Part shown: in pieces, positions 46,566-55,984 of the stretch
Position numbering within the stretch: position 1 is the first letter of the stretch
How the letters are laid out: each line of letters starts with the position of its first letter
Assembly: GCF_021155765.1 (NCBI RefSeq)
Contig: NC_060114.1
Location: 1,922,001-1,986,000 of the forward strand
Length of the DNA stretch: 64,000 nt
Source of the DNA: Diprion similis
Lineage: Eukaryota; Arthropoda; Insecta; Hymenoptera; Diprionidae
Reading direction: 5' to 3'
Notes under the pieces: generated by a model
What the model was told of the DNA's origin: nothing
Database searches by the model: none
What the model saw: the letters and a program-made list of their open reading frames with translations, nothing else
Made by a program: the position numbers and the translations under genes

Positions 46566-49500
46566 ATGCAAGGTAACATTAGCCTAGAAGCTCTCGGAGT
46601 AGGTTCGTCACAATTAATAACCGAGGGAGGAGGGCAAGGAAGTAGAGTGAGCACGACTTCTCTCACCGACGAACGATTAACTCAGTCGTCGTCATTAAAT
46701 CAAGCTCTTGTCAATCGTATGAATGCTACGAAAGATACGATGAATACTTTGTTAGATAAAATTAACGGATTAGTAAGCGGGATGTCGAATAGAGAGGCGG
46801 GAGGAAGCAGCGCGAAAAGAAAAACAGCGAGTCATTCTATCGACGACGAGACAGATCATTCAACAGACGACAAAGCGGCAGAAGTAGACCGACAAAGCCG
46901 TGGTCAGCGTCAACAAGCTTCTGTTTCTTTGCAGAAAAAGAAATCAAATTATTTGTCTAGTGCTTTTACACCGTTTTCTCGTAATGTAGGTGCAACAGAT
47001 ACCTCAGGCAGTCGACCGGTAGTTGAAACCATGCAGGATCAAAGATCGAATCCGACGGTAGTAACACACGGTTCAGTTGAAAGGGAGTTACGACACGTAC
47101 ATTATCAGCCAAGATTAGATGCACCAGGGAGATCAGGTTCTCTTAATGAAAACACTCAGCCAATAAATGCACCGAGCAACGTTATGCAAACCCCTGAACA
47201 AACGATACCGTATTTTATTAAAGTTAAAATCGGTCAACCTTCACCCAACGGCCAGATTATTGACGAAGAAATCTTTGTTACCGAACAGCAATATCGAGAA
47301 ATGCTGAGTTCATCGAATAACTTTCAAAATCCGCTTAAAAAACTGTCGCAAAATAGGCCACGAATCAAAGAACTGTTCAAATTAGCAGGGAAACGCCAAC
47401 AGCCCGCAGTAATTCCCCCTCAAATTACTGTACCACAGGGCGTAGTCGAGGTAAGAAGTCAATCCGATCCGGTAAGATCTAATGAACAACGCGAGTCAAT
47501 CAGTAATATTGAACAGACAAAAAATTTAGATAAGCCAAACGTGAGCATCGAATGTAAACTGTATGCTCAAACCAAAAATCAAAAAGAATGGAATATGAAT
47601 TTGAACATTACCAATCTCACTGATAGTGAATATGAATTTTCGGACGACGAAGACGAGTTCTTACTTAAAAGTAACGGGAATGCAGTCATAAATCGTTTAA
47701 ACGAATCAGTCAACGAGCCAGTAAATTTGTCGTCAATGATTGACAAAACAAACGATCAGGAATCCGCCGTTAATTACGATCATGTCCCTCAGCTGGATAG
47801 CAAATCGTTAATGAGTTGGATGCCAGCGCGATTGCCACGTCATGTACTTCGTCAGTTAGCTCAACGTCGTATCTATCGCGGCGACCACGAATTTAAAGAG
47901 CCAGTGAAAACGAAAATCCCGATAAAAATTTCAATTTATGGCGAAGAAATTAAGGGGATTATCGACAGCGGTAGTGATCTATCATACTTAAGCTTATCCA
48001 CTTACCAACGGGTAAAGAAATACCAAATTAAAGAATTAACACCATACACTTCGTCTACAACACAGGTAAGGGTAGCTAATAAATCTATCATGCAATTATG
48101 TTGCTTTGCCGGTTTTGTTATTGACATAGGTGATGTTTACGGACCGCAGCGGTTTGGTGTAACGTCCGAATTATCTGTCGATCTTATCCTAGGCATGGAC
48201 TTCTGGATACCTTTTAAGGTAACAGTCGATCCGTTTTCAAGAATTTGGACACTCGCTGACAGTAAAAAAGTGTATCCGTTGTCACATTTAACCTTTTCCT
48301 CTGGGCAAATAAAATCGCTTTCCGTAGACCAGTCTCAACAGCTGAAAGATTTTCTTGACGTTGAATTCGCAAAATTTGATAAAGAAAGTACCGACAAAAC
48401 TGATTTGATCGAGCACGTTATCGAATTGAATGATCCAACCCCACATCGTCAAAGACCTCATTTTGGAAATGAAATCATTCGTAAATTTATTGACCAAGAA
48501 GTTGACAGGTTATTAGAAAAAGGCTACGTTACTTGGAGTAATAGCGAGTGGGCATGTTCACCTATTGTAGCTCCAAATGAAAACGGAGATCTTACATTTT
48601 GTATCAACTATAAGCTTTTAAATAGTCAAACCCAAAAACCAGCATATCCTTTGCGTAATATGAAGTCAATGTGTTCGCAACTCACTCAAGCTAAAATAAT
48701 TTCAACTCTTGATTTAAGCGAAGCTTTTCATCAGATACCTATGAATGAGGAGAGCCGAAAATATACTGCGTTTGTCGTAGAAGGTAAAGGCCTATTAGAA
48801 TGGTTAAGAATGCCTTACGGTTTGTCAGGTGCACCATCAACTTTTCAGAGGTTAATGGATATTTTGAAAAGAAAGTTGGCGGATTTAATTCACGAACGTA
48901 AACTGCCAAATAAATGGGTTGATCACGTCTTTATGTACCTTGACGATTGGATAATCGTTAGTCAAGATCTCGAAGAGCATATTTCGGTTCTATCGTTAGT
49001 TTTCGAAGTATTCAGGAAAGCGAAACTAATCGTCAATCGCGAAAAGAGCAGCTTTGCGTGCAAGGAAGTTAAACTCTTCGGTTATATGATCGACAAGTAC
49101 GGCATGAGGCCAAATCCCGAGAAAATTCAACCTATTCTCGATTTTCCTGTTCCACAAGACAGAACACAACTCCGTCAGTTCAATGGTCTTGTCAATTGGT
49201 ATCATAGACATTTGAGGTATATTGCTAGAATCCAGGGACCTCTAAATAAATTAACGAGCCCTAAAGCCCCTTGGAAGTGGACGGACGTTGAACAGAGATG
49301 TTTCGAAAAAGCAAAAAAGGCATTAGCCGACGCACCGCGTTCATTCTTCCCAATACGAGGACATCGATTTCTCTTATACACGGACGCGAGTGATTTCGGA
49401 TTAGGTGCGATCCTTGTTCAAGTCCACCCCATGACCCTTAGGAGAATACTTGTTGAAGTAATGAGCCGACCGCTCAGAGGCGCTGAACTTCACTATTCGA

Positions 49501-51101
49501 CAACCGAGAAAGAGTGTTTAGCAGTCGTTTGGTCTGTACAAAAACTTCGTTGTTATCTCGAAGGCGTCTCATTTAAAGTAGTTACCGCTCATCAAGCATT
49601 AACATCCATTCATCAATTAAAAAATCCAACAGGTCGTTTAGCCAGATGGGCTATGTATCTTTATCAACACGACATAGAAATCAAACATCGTCCTGGTACT
49701 ACAGACGAAGCTCCTCCTGGCGCGTTATCAAGAATGTTTGACATCGATGAAGATCCTCTCGGATGGGAAAATGTAGTCGAAGAATCAATACAAGGGCGCA
49801 CACAGTTAAATTCCATCCTAGGTCAAGATTGGTATAATACCAAATTCGAACTAGTCGAAACTCAACCAGATAGATTCACCGAATGGAAGATCGATAATGG
49901 CGAATTATTCTATTATAAACCCGATTATGGACAAGGGCTTATCGACGATGAAAATCCGTGGAAAAAGGTTATCAAGCCGGAAGATGTATTGACTATTTTA
50001 CGCGAAAATCATGAATTACCGAATGCAGGTCACTTGGGAATAGACAAAAGCTGGGACAGAATTAGGCAAAATTATTATTGGCGCGGCATGATGCAAGATG
50101 TGAAATCTTACGTGAAAGATTGCGAAACTTGTTTCAAAGTCAAATATAATCAAAATCCGAACGAAGGTTCTTTAAAAACCAGATCGTCGCAACGACCGTG
50201 GTCACGATTGTCAATTGATATTGTCGTCTCTCAAACACGAACTAAAAAAGGCAATTCTAATATCATGGTAGTCTTAGATCTGTACACTAAATATATCGAA
50301 TTATTCCCGATGCGTCAAAGAACGGAAAAAACTGTTGTCAAATCGTTGGATATCCTTTTCGACCGCTGGGGCACTCCAAAATCGATCCTTACTAATAATG
50401 GCACGGAATATATAAATAAAGAAGTGAAAGCCTTTCTAGAAGCTCGTGGAGTAGAACATCTCACGACACCATTAAATCATCCACAAAGAAACCAGGTTGA
50501 ACGCATTAATCGTACGATAAAACCTATCATCACGGGATTCGTCAACGAAAACCATAACGAATGGGATGAGCATTTGACAAAAATTCAATTTGCGTATAAT
50601 ACAATACCTCACACAGGCAGTCGAATATCACCTTTTTATATGAATTACGGTCGCGAAGCAGTATTCAAAAACATACATAAACCCGACGACGATAGTATAC
50701 AACCGTTCGACGAATCAGTTGGACATTGGATCAAAAAATTAGACAAAATAGACGAGTTCCGTCACAAAATCGGAAGTCTACTAAAGCCTTACGCGAATGA
50801 AACTCTTGCCAGATCTAAAGACGATAAGCAAACTGCCGTAGAAATTAAAGTAGGGACTGAAGTATACTATCCCAATAAAAAATTCAGCAATAAAGCAGAG
50901 GGTTATTCAGCAAAATTCGCTCATCGTTTTGTAGGACCAGCTTATGTAAAAAGACTACTCGACCCAATGGTCGTCGAATTGGTAGACAAATCAAATGAAA
51001 TTATTGGAAAATACTATTTTACGGATTTAAAAATACCCCGTCGTAGTCAACGTTCACCTCCCCAGGACAACATTCCAGAAGTCGGATTAACAACAAAATG
51101 A
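46566..51101 (+). CDS. Gag/Pol polyprotein of the Gypsy element
   Basis: Uninterrupted 1,511-codon frame. Residues 1-450 are polar, low complexity and lack any zinc knuckle; a capsid fold cannot be recognised. Protease: GIIDSGSDLSYLS (about residue 463). Reverse transcriptase: STLDLSEAFHQIP and MYLDDWIIV (about 790). RNase H: LYTDASDFGLGAIL (about 937), but the later conserved Asp-His motif reads TAHQAL, with Ala for Asp. Integrase: HHCC finger (HLGIDKSWDRI ... CETCFK), first Asp in LSIDIVV, Glu in NQVERINRT, but the middle Asp is Asn in LTNNGTEY. A GPY/F-like tail (FAHRFVGPAYV) follows. So protein synthesis looks possible, but integration chemistry is probably lost. Its TGA overlaps the next ATG. 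Confidence 0.93.
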   Translation: MQGNISLEALGVGSSQLITEGGGQGSRVSTTSLTDERLTQSSSLNQALVNRMNATKDTMNTLLDKINGLVSGMSNREAGGSSAKRKTASHSIDDETDHSTDDKAAEVDRQSRGQRQQASVSLQKKKSNYLSSAFTPFSRNVGATDTSGSRPVVETMQDQRSNPTVVTHGSVERELRHVHYQPRLDAPGRSGSLNENTQPINAPSNVMQTPEQTIPYFIKVKIGQPSPNGQIIDEEIFVTEQQYREMLSSSNNFQNPLKKLSQNRPRIKELFKLAGKRQQPAVIPPQITVPQGVVEVRSQSDPVRSNEQRESISNIEQTKNLDKPNVSIECKLYAQTKNQKEWNMNLNITNLTDSEYEFSDDEDEFLLKSNGNAVINRLNESVNEPVNLSSMIDKTNDQESAVNYDHVPQLDSKSLMSWMPARLPRHVLRQLAQRRIYRGDHEFKEPVKTKIPIKISIYGEEIKGIIDSGSDLSYLSLSTYQRVKKYQIKELTPYTSSTTQVRVANKSIMQLCCFAGFVIDIGDVYGPQRFGVTSELSVDLILGMDFWIPFKVTVDPFSRIWTLADSKKVYPLSHLTFSSGQIKSLSVDQSQQLKDFLDVEFAKFDKESTDKTDLIEHVIELNDPTPHRQRPHFGNEIIRKFIDQEVDRLLEKGYVTWSNSEWACSPIVAPNENGDLTFCINYKLLNSQTQKPAYPLRNMKSMCSQLTQAKIISTLDLSEAFHQIPMNEESRKYTAFVVEGKGLLEWLRMPYGLSGAPSTFQRLMDILKRKLADLIHERKLPNKWVDHVFMYLDDWIIVSQDLEEHISVLSLVFEVFRKAKLIVNREKSSFACKEVKLFGYMIDKYGMRPNPEKIQPILDFPVPQDRTQLRQFNGLVNWYHRHLRYIARIQGPLNKLTSPKAPWKWTDVEQRCFEKAKKALADAPRSFFPIRGHRFLLYTDASDFGLGAILVQVHPMTLRRILVEVMSRPLRGAELHYSTTEKECLAVVWSVQKLRCYLEGVSFKVVTAHQALTSIHQLKNPTGRLARWAMYLYQHDIEIKHRPGTTDEAPPGALSRMFDIDEDPLGWENVVEESIQGRTQLNSILGQDWYNTKFELVETQPDRFTEWKIDNGELFYYKPDYGQGLIDDENPWKKVIKPEDVLTILRENHELPNAGHLGIDKSWDRIRQNYYWRGMMQDVKSYVKDCETCFKVKYNQNPNEGSLKTRSSQRPWSRLSIDIVVSQTRTKKGNSNIMVVLDLYTKYIELFPMRQRTEKTVVKSLDILFDRWGTPKSILTNNGTEYINKEVKAFLEARGVEHLTTPLNHPQRNQVERINRTIKPIITGFVNENHNEWDEHLTKIQFAYNTIPHTGSRISPFYMNYGREAVFKNIHKPDDDSIQPFDESVGHWIKKLDKIDEFRHKIGSLLKPYANETLARSKDDKQTAVEIKVGTEVYYPNKKFSNKAEGYSAKFAHRFVGPAYVKRLLDPMVVELVDKSNEIIGKYYFTDLKIPRRSQRSPPQDNIPEVGLTTK

Positions 51102-52032
51102 GCGACGAGGCCAATCTCATCGACAGACCACTCTTCTACGAGGAAATCCTGACACGGTTGGAGATGTTGACGAAGGGGAAGCTGGACATCGAAGCTAAGT
51201 TGATCACCTTGGCGAGTTACTGCGCAAAGTGGAACTTCTTAAACCTGACGAGACTTCGACCGGTGAACTGAGATATTTAGTCGATTGCCGGATCCTGAGC
51301 GATGATCTTCTAAAGAAACTCATCATAAAACGTGCAGAGATGCTGGTAGTCAAGAAGGAGGCTAAGTTAGTCGACAAGGCCACGCAAATCTATGTAACAA
51401 CCGTCGGCCAGCAACATGCTGTCGGCTGCATCAATTGTCAATCCGCCGAACATCACTTCAAGGACTGTTCCCTACCATACAGGCCCGGCTTGTGTCAAAT
51501 TTGCGGCGCAGAGGGGTTCGACTCCGAAGATTGTATCTACCTGCATGGAATAGAACACGAAACGGCGTTACACCGCTGCCCTGGCTGCTCACGGGATCTT
51601 AATCTCTAGTGCCCAGAGTGTCCCGATTGCAACATTAGACACGTAGGGCACAGCGATTGGTTGCGTCCAAACTACGCAGCCTGGCCGACATAGTTGATCC
51701 CCCAGGATCACCGCTATCTGTTCGACAAAAGTGAAAAGGTCTCAGACCCTCAAGAATATCAAAATTCGGCAAGAGCATTCCTGATCACAGAAAACGCACT
51801 GCTAACATCGAGGCCGAGCAACACGAAAACCAGCTCCGCGCTTCAACTGTCCAAAGAGAAACGCCAGCAACCTCTTGATGCACTTTGTAAACCCTTGACG
51901 ACCAGGACCGTCGACAAAATTATGGAAAAACTCCCCGAGTTGAAGGATGACGAGAAGATCACATTTATCATACCGACGAAATATAAAGAAGCCATCGACA
52001 AAACCCAAACAAGGGTAAAACCGAGTTCCTAG
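51098..52032 (+). pseudogene. Zinc-knuckle ORF downstream of pol
   Basis: ATG 51,098 overlaps the pol stop (ATGA). The frame starts MSDEANLIDRPLFYEEIL, shifts near 51,205 into ELLRKVELLKPDETSTGEL, then gives a canonical CCHC knuckle (CINCQSAEHHFKDC) and a second with Phe in place of His (CQICGAEGFDSEDC). It continues past two in-frame TAG codons (51,607 and 51,691) to TAG 52,030, about 300 residues in all. A nucleocapsid-like or nucleic-acid-binding role is likely. Typical Gypsy elements place the knuckle in gag, ahead of pol; here pol's upstream region has none. Each TAG could derive from CAG by one change. Confidence 0.7.
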
Positions 52033-52552
52033 TTGATCACTGAACGCCATAATCGTCAACATTATCTACTCTGTAACACTAAACGTCCAATATTTTCTCA
52101 TGTTTTGTTAGTCTTTTCCATTCTTATAACACTAAATGCCAAATACTCTTCATATTTTTGTCAATTTTATCTCTTAAGAACTAAGACTGTCTTTCGTTCT
52201 CTCAAAGTAACTGTAATGACGACAAATGTCGACACTCCATGTATTTATGATTATGTCAATTCCATTTCAATTGCTTTGATATCCGACTACGTATTTGTCT
52301 ACTGGAAATATAACTATAAGATAAACCTACTCCAACCCTAAATTGTGTTTGTAGCCAATCTGAATTTCCAAGTAGGCAGATAATTCGAATTTTCAGTATG
52401 CCAGTAATTTTTCTATACCTGGATTGGACAGAACTACAAGCCGCAGAACCAAGTAAGTGGTGAACCCATTTGTTATCGAAAGAAAAGGGTAATAATGCCG
52501 TTAAAATTTTAATCACCGAACCTTACAAATTGTCAACCACTGACATTGAGTT
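52033..52552. other. Non-coding 3' region of the Gypsy element
   Basis: Sequence between the last ORF and the purine tract. Open frames here are short with no envelope-like signal peptide or transmembrane pattern, so I see no env gene. Confidence 0.5.
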
Positions 52553-52566
52553 TAGAAGGGGAAGGG
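52553..52566 (+). promoter_or_regulatory. Polypurine tract
   Basis: TAGAAGGGGAAGGG directly precedes TGTAACAGG, the inferred start of the 3' LTR. Confidence 0.6.
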
Positions 52567-53520
52567 TGTAACAGGAAAATAGAATACATCTATAAATGTA
52601 TATGTATACATATACATCAACTCAACGTTAGCGGCGAAATTCTTATGTATAAAATCGATTACAGTTGAATTATACTGTCTAGGTCACCTAAATTCGTTTA
52701 AATATTACGCGCCGTCAAGCAATATTAACTTGAGGCGAATAAGATAAAGACGTTCGAATTAAGGGAAGCGCGCAAGCGTCGAGTCACCGGGCCACGTGCA
52801 GCTGGAGCCGGCACGCTCACTCTCGTGTTATTTTTTTATAAAGACACATTGTCGTCTATTGTCAACGAGTTCCTTTCTTGCAACAGCTCTTTGTTAATTT
52901 GTACATCGTCTATATCTTTGACTCTTACATCAATTAGTACATTGTATCGACTCTTGCGTCGAATCCTTGGTTTGTTTATATTGTTATAAAATTATTCGTT
53001 AAATTTATATTTCACGCATTATAAAACGACTCTTGTGTAATATTGTCAATTATATAACCGTCAATTGTTAAGTGTATATTGTGTACTACGAACATTGTCG
53101 ACGATTTATATCGTTCAGCGCTAAATAGATATACAAAGAGTCGGATTATGAAAAAAATTTGTAAGTAAAATAAACTTGTATATTCTATCCAATTCTTTCT
53201 TTCTATACTCTTGGAAATTTAGATATTCCCTTCCTCGGGTCCCCAAATAAACTCCCCTGTGAGTAGGGTCTAACAATAATATACTTATATTATTTATTTG
53301 CCGACTGAGCCGAGTTGTCTATATTTCGTTTTCGTTGATTTTGATAATTAACTGGCGCCCAACTTATTGTAAATAAAATTTTGTCTGAGCCTCGACAGTC
53401 ACTGACCCATACCGCGTCGAGTAGAGGCAACTCGAAATAAAATTACAATTTAAATAGAAATATTAATAATTCTCGACAATAAGTCGAAAGATTAGAAGGG
53501 AGTGATTTGCTTCTGTCTCA
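52567..53520 (+). repeat. 3' LTR of the Gypsy element
   Basis: 954 bp from TGTAACAGG to TTCTGTCTCA. The last 724 bp match the 5' copy. It contains ACTGGCGCCCAAC at 53,351-53,363, 168 bp before the end. Directly after it lies a polymerase-type fragment. Confidence 0.75.
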
Positions 53521-53544
53521 ATATGCAAATTTCCCCCCTGCCTC

Positions 53545-53665
53545 ACATATTTCGTGGACCAAATGATCGCATGAAGAATCACCGCCATATTACAGAACTA
53601 TATCGTGGACCTGCTCATAAAAATTGTAATTTAAATCGTAAACTCAAATGTAGCATACCCGTTGT
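53545..53665 (+). pseudogene. Fragment of the Polinton-type DNA polymerase
   Basis: One frame holds ITELYRGPAHKNCNLNRKLK and then IPVVFH, a block lying between the finger region and the exonuclease-type domain in pPolB-like proteins of insect elements. The frame is lost right after VVFH. It corresponds to the part of the protein just after the point where the 10.1-11.76 kb copy breaks off. Confidence 0.6.
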
Positions 53666-53671
53666 ATTCCA

Positions 53672-54253
53672 CTATATATATTTACCAATTATACTAGTCA
53701 CGCCAAACCGTGAACTAAAACCTCGTTTTTTCCAAGTACCCTCCTCTGATACTGTTGGCTTCGATGATGAAGATTCTTTTTCAAAAGTCAGATCTTTCTC
53801 TTCATCGACGGCTTTTTGCAGCACGCAATCGTACACAGCAGCAGCCGCGCAGTGCAGTTTCTTCAACACAGCAGAATAATTTACTTTTGAGATTCCCATT
53901 CCGATATCCATTATCCCGCAAAATATCCCGCAATATCTTGAATGCTTTATTGATCAACAGAGAAGTATTGATATACCGGGAATCGCACGTACTACATTTC
54001 ATTTCGATTTTGAAACCCAACCGCGAGAGGCGGTTTTAGCAAATGAAACTTTGTTTTTACAAGTCTTACAAATATCAAACGCGCTGATTACTGCAAAAAC
54101 GGTGAAAAAAATCAATATGCAGTAACCGTGTTCCATATCAACTGGAACTTCCATGTCTCCACTTTTTCGCAATTTCGCTGCTGATGCACTTGTAAGATTC
54201 TCACTGCTTTCACCAGTATGCTGATTTTCTCGAAATTTTATTTTTTTCGTCAC
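53672..54253 (-). pseudogene. Mutator-like transposase domain fragment
   Basis: Minus-strand frames in order: 54,253-53,999 (FDICKTCKNKVSFAKTASRG), 54,020-about 53,880 (FKIEMKCSTCDSRYINTSLL), then 53,911-53,672 (GISKVNYSAVLKKLHCAAAA and EGTWKKRGFSSRFGVTSIIG). They match the N-terminal Cys-pair region and the G-[ST]-W-x-K-R-G-[FY]-[ST]-S motif of the insect Mutator-like transposase domain family. Two frame changes and lack of the rest make it dead. It interrupts the polymerase remnant. Confidence 0.65.
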
Positions 54254-55970
54254 TGAATTTGAATGCGCGCAGGTATAGAGCTGCGAGACTTTTCCTGATC
54301 AATAAAGTTCTAATTTTATTCTAATTTTTACCAACAGCTACCTCCAATTTAACTTTAACTAACTCTCCACAAGATTATAGAACTTTGTTTAGGGTTGGAG
54401 ACTCCACAGAAACTCTTCTGAACTCTTCTGTCAAATGAGAATATTACCAACCCTATATTCTCATCTTTCACATGTCAGGAAGAGACGTTAGCAATCAACT
54501 ACTTTTTCATCCATTTCTTCTTCTCAAGAGGGATGAACTTTATTTAGGTTCTCTCGTAAAGGTTAATTTCACAAAAGCTGATTTTCTCTCAGTTTTGTTT
54601 CCTTTCTAGAAGATTCTTCTATTGAATCAAGTTTTGAGACGGATTGGTTTTGATTTCTTTTATAACGTGAATAGAGTCACGACTATTTTTCATGGTCGAT
54701 AATCGATTATTTGATTTTCGCATTTTTCTAACCCATATGTCAGTTTTTGTCAGCAGTTTTTCAGACTGCTGTCAGATACATTTTCTTTTTCTTCCGACTT
54801 TCTTGGTTCCTGAGGATAACTAGTGGCCCAGATTTTGATCAAGCGCATAGGAATGAATCAGATAAGATCGTTTCTTTTCTCCCTTTTAAATGAAAATTAA
54901 ATCTGAGTAATCCGTGCTTTCCCAAGTTCGCTTAGCGAATTGAGATTGATCCGCCACCACTCACTTTGTCCTCCCAACTCTAAGGTGTGTTGTTCCTAAA
55001 AAAAGTTCTGGACCCAGTCACCCATCGTCTTCCTGTTTCCCAGTGCCGATTCTCAGGACGGCATTTCCCGTCTCGATTACTTGCCTGGTCCCAGAGATTT
55101 CACGGATACGGTTCCTTTTCATCTTCGTCCGTGCTTGTGTTACCCGGTCTACTTTCCCTGAAGAGGATAGGATTTCCTTCTGGCCTCGGCCCCCTAATTT
55201 CTCTGGTTTCTTCAAATTCACGAAAATACACACTAAATACACTTACCTTTGTAAAACACGGCACATAAAAATTTGGAATTTGATTTAGTTCTCAAGGATC
55301 TACCTAAAGTTTTCTGTGGTATACCTTGAGACTGTGGGCAAATGAGCGATAGCAAAAAGGAAGTCTTTGAATTTTTAGAGCCACAGCTCCGACTCGCCTT
55401 CGAGGACCGTCTACTAGATCAAGTTCACTGTTGTTCCAATTTGTACGAGTCGGGACGACTCTTTTCCTGGGGGGGGGGGGGGGGGGGGGAGGTTAGGAAG
55501 GGTAAAATGACCCGTTTTTAAATAAAAGCCTTTTTATCAGCTTAATTTTTGCCGTGTAATTGTATCCGTTCCTTTTGCTAGCGAACCCATACTTATTCCA
55601 TAACTTCCACGAAAGTTAGAATGTGTGTGTGTGTGTGTTTAGTTGTCCCCGGGTTGAGACCTAGAGAAAGGGGGAGCATTTCCGACAAATTTGATAGTAT
55701 AACTCTGTAAATATCGATCCTAGGGTAAAAATGATTACCACCAAACTTGCGGAAAATTAAATTTCCAACAACTCTGTATTCTACCATTTTCGCTCTAAAG
55801 TTGTAAAATAACGTGTTATTTATGAAAAACAAAAAATTTCACCTTTAAATCAAGATAGCGGCGAACGCAATGGCGAAATTTTTCCAAAAATCAAGATTTA
55901 CAGTTTCAACCACTACCACCACCACCACCCCCCGAAGTTTAACAAAAAAATCGCTTCCTCTAATTATTTC
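54254..55970. other. No gene seen; simple-sequence tracts
   Basis: No supported coding sequence. A G21 run at 55,469-55,489, a TG run near 55,622 and a CCA run near 55,912 are present. The G run is a likely assembly-error or secondary-structure site. Confidence 0.5.
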
Positions 55971-55984
55971 CAGGTGAATGTCTA

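Larger units (their letters stand above)
44699..53520 (+). mobile_element. Ty3/Gypsy LTR retrotransposon with a 3' zinc-knuckle ORF
   Basis: Contains a 5' LTR region (44,699-45,833, carrying an internal insertion), a primer-site-like TGGTGGCCAACGTGGGGC (45,835-45,852), a 1,511-codon pol frame, an overlapping downstream ORF, a purine tract (52,553-52,566) and a 3' LTR (52,567-53,520). The LTR similarity ends exactly at 45,833 and 53,520, one base before the primer site in the 5' copy. The 5' boundary is unresolved: the first ~230 bp of the 3' LTR have no clear match upstream of 44,699. No target duplication was found. The LTRs differ by several percent, so the insertion is older than the Mag-like element. 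Confidence 0.88.

Noticed and set aside
54987..55288. Overlapping open frames near 55 kb
   Set aside because: Open on both strands with no domain, no splice context and biased GC composition.
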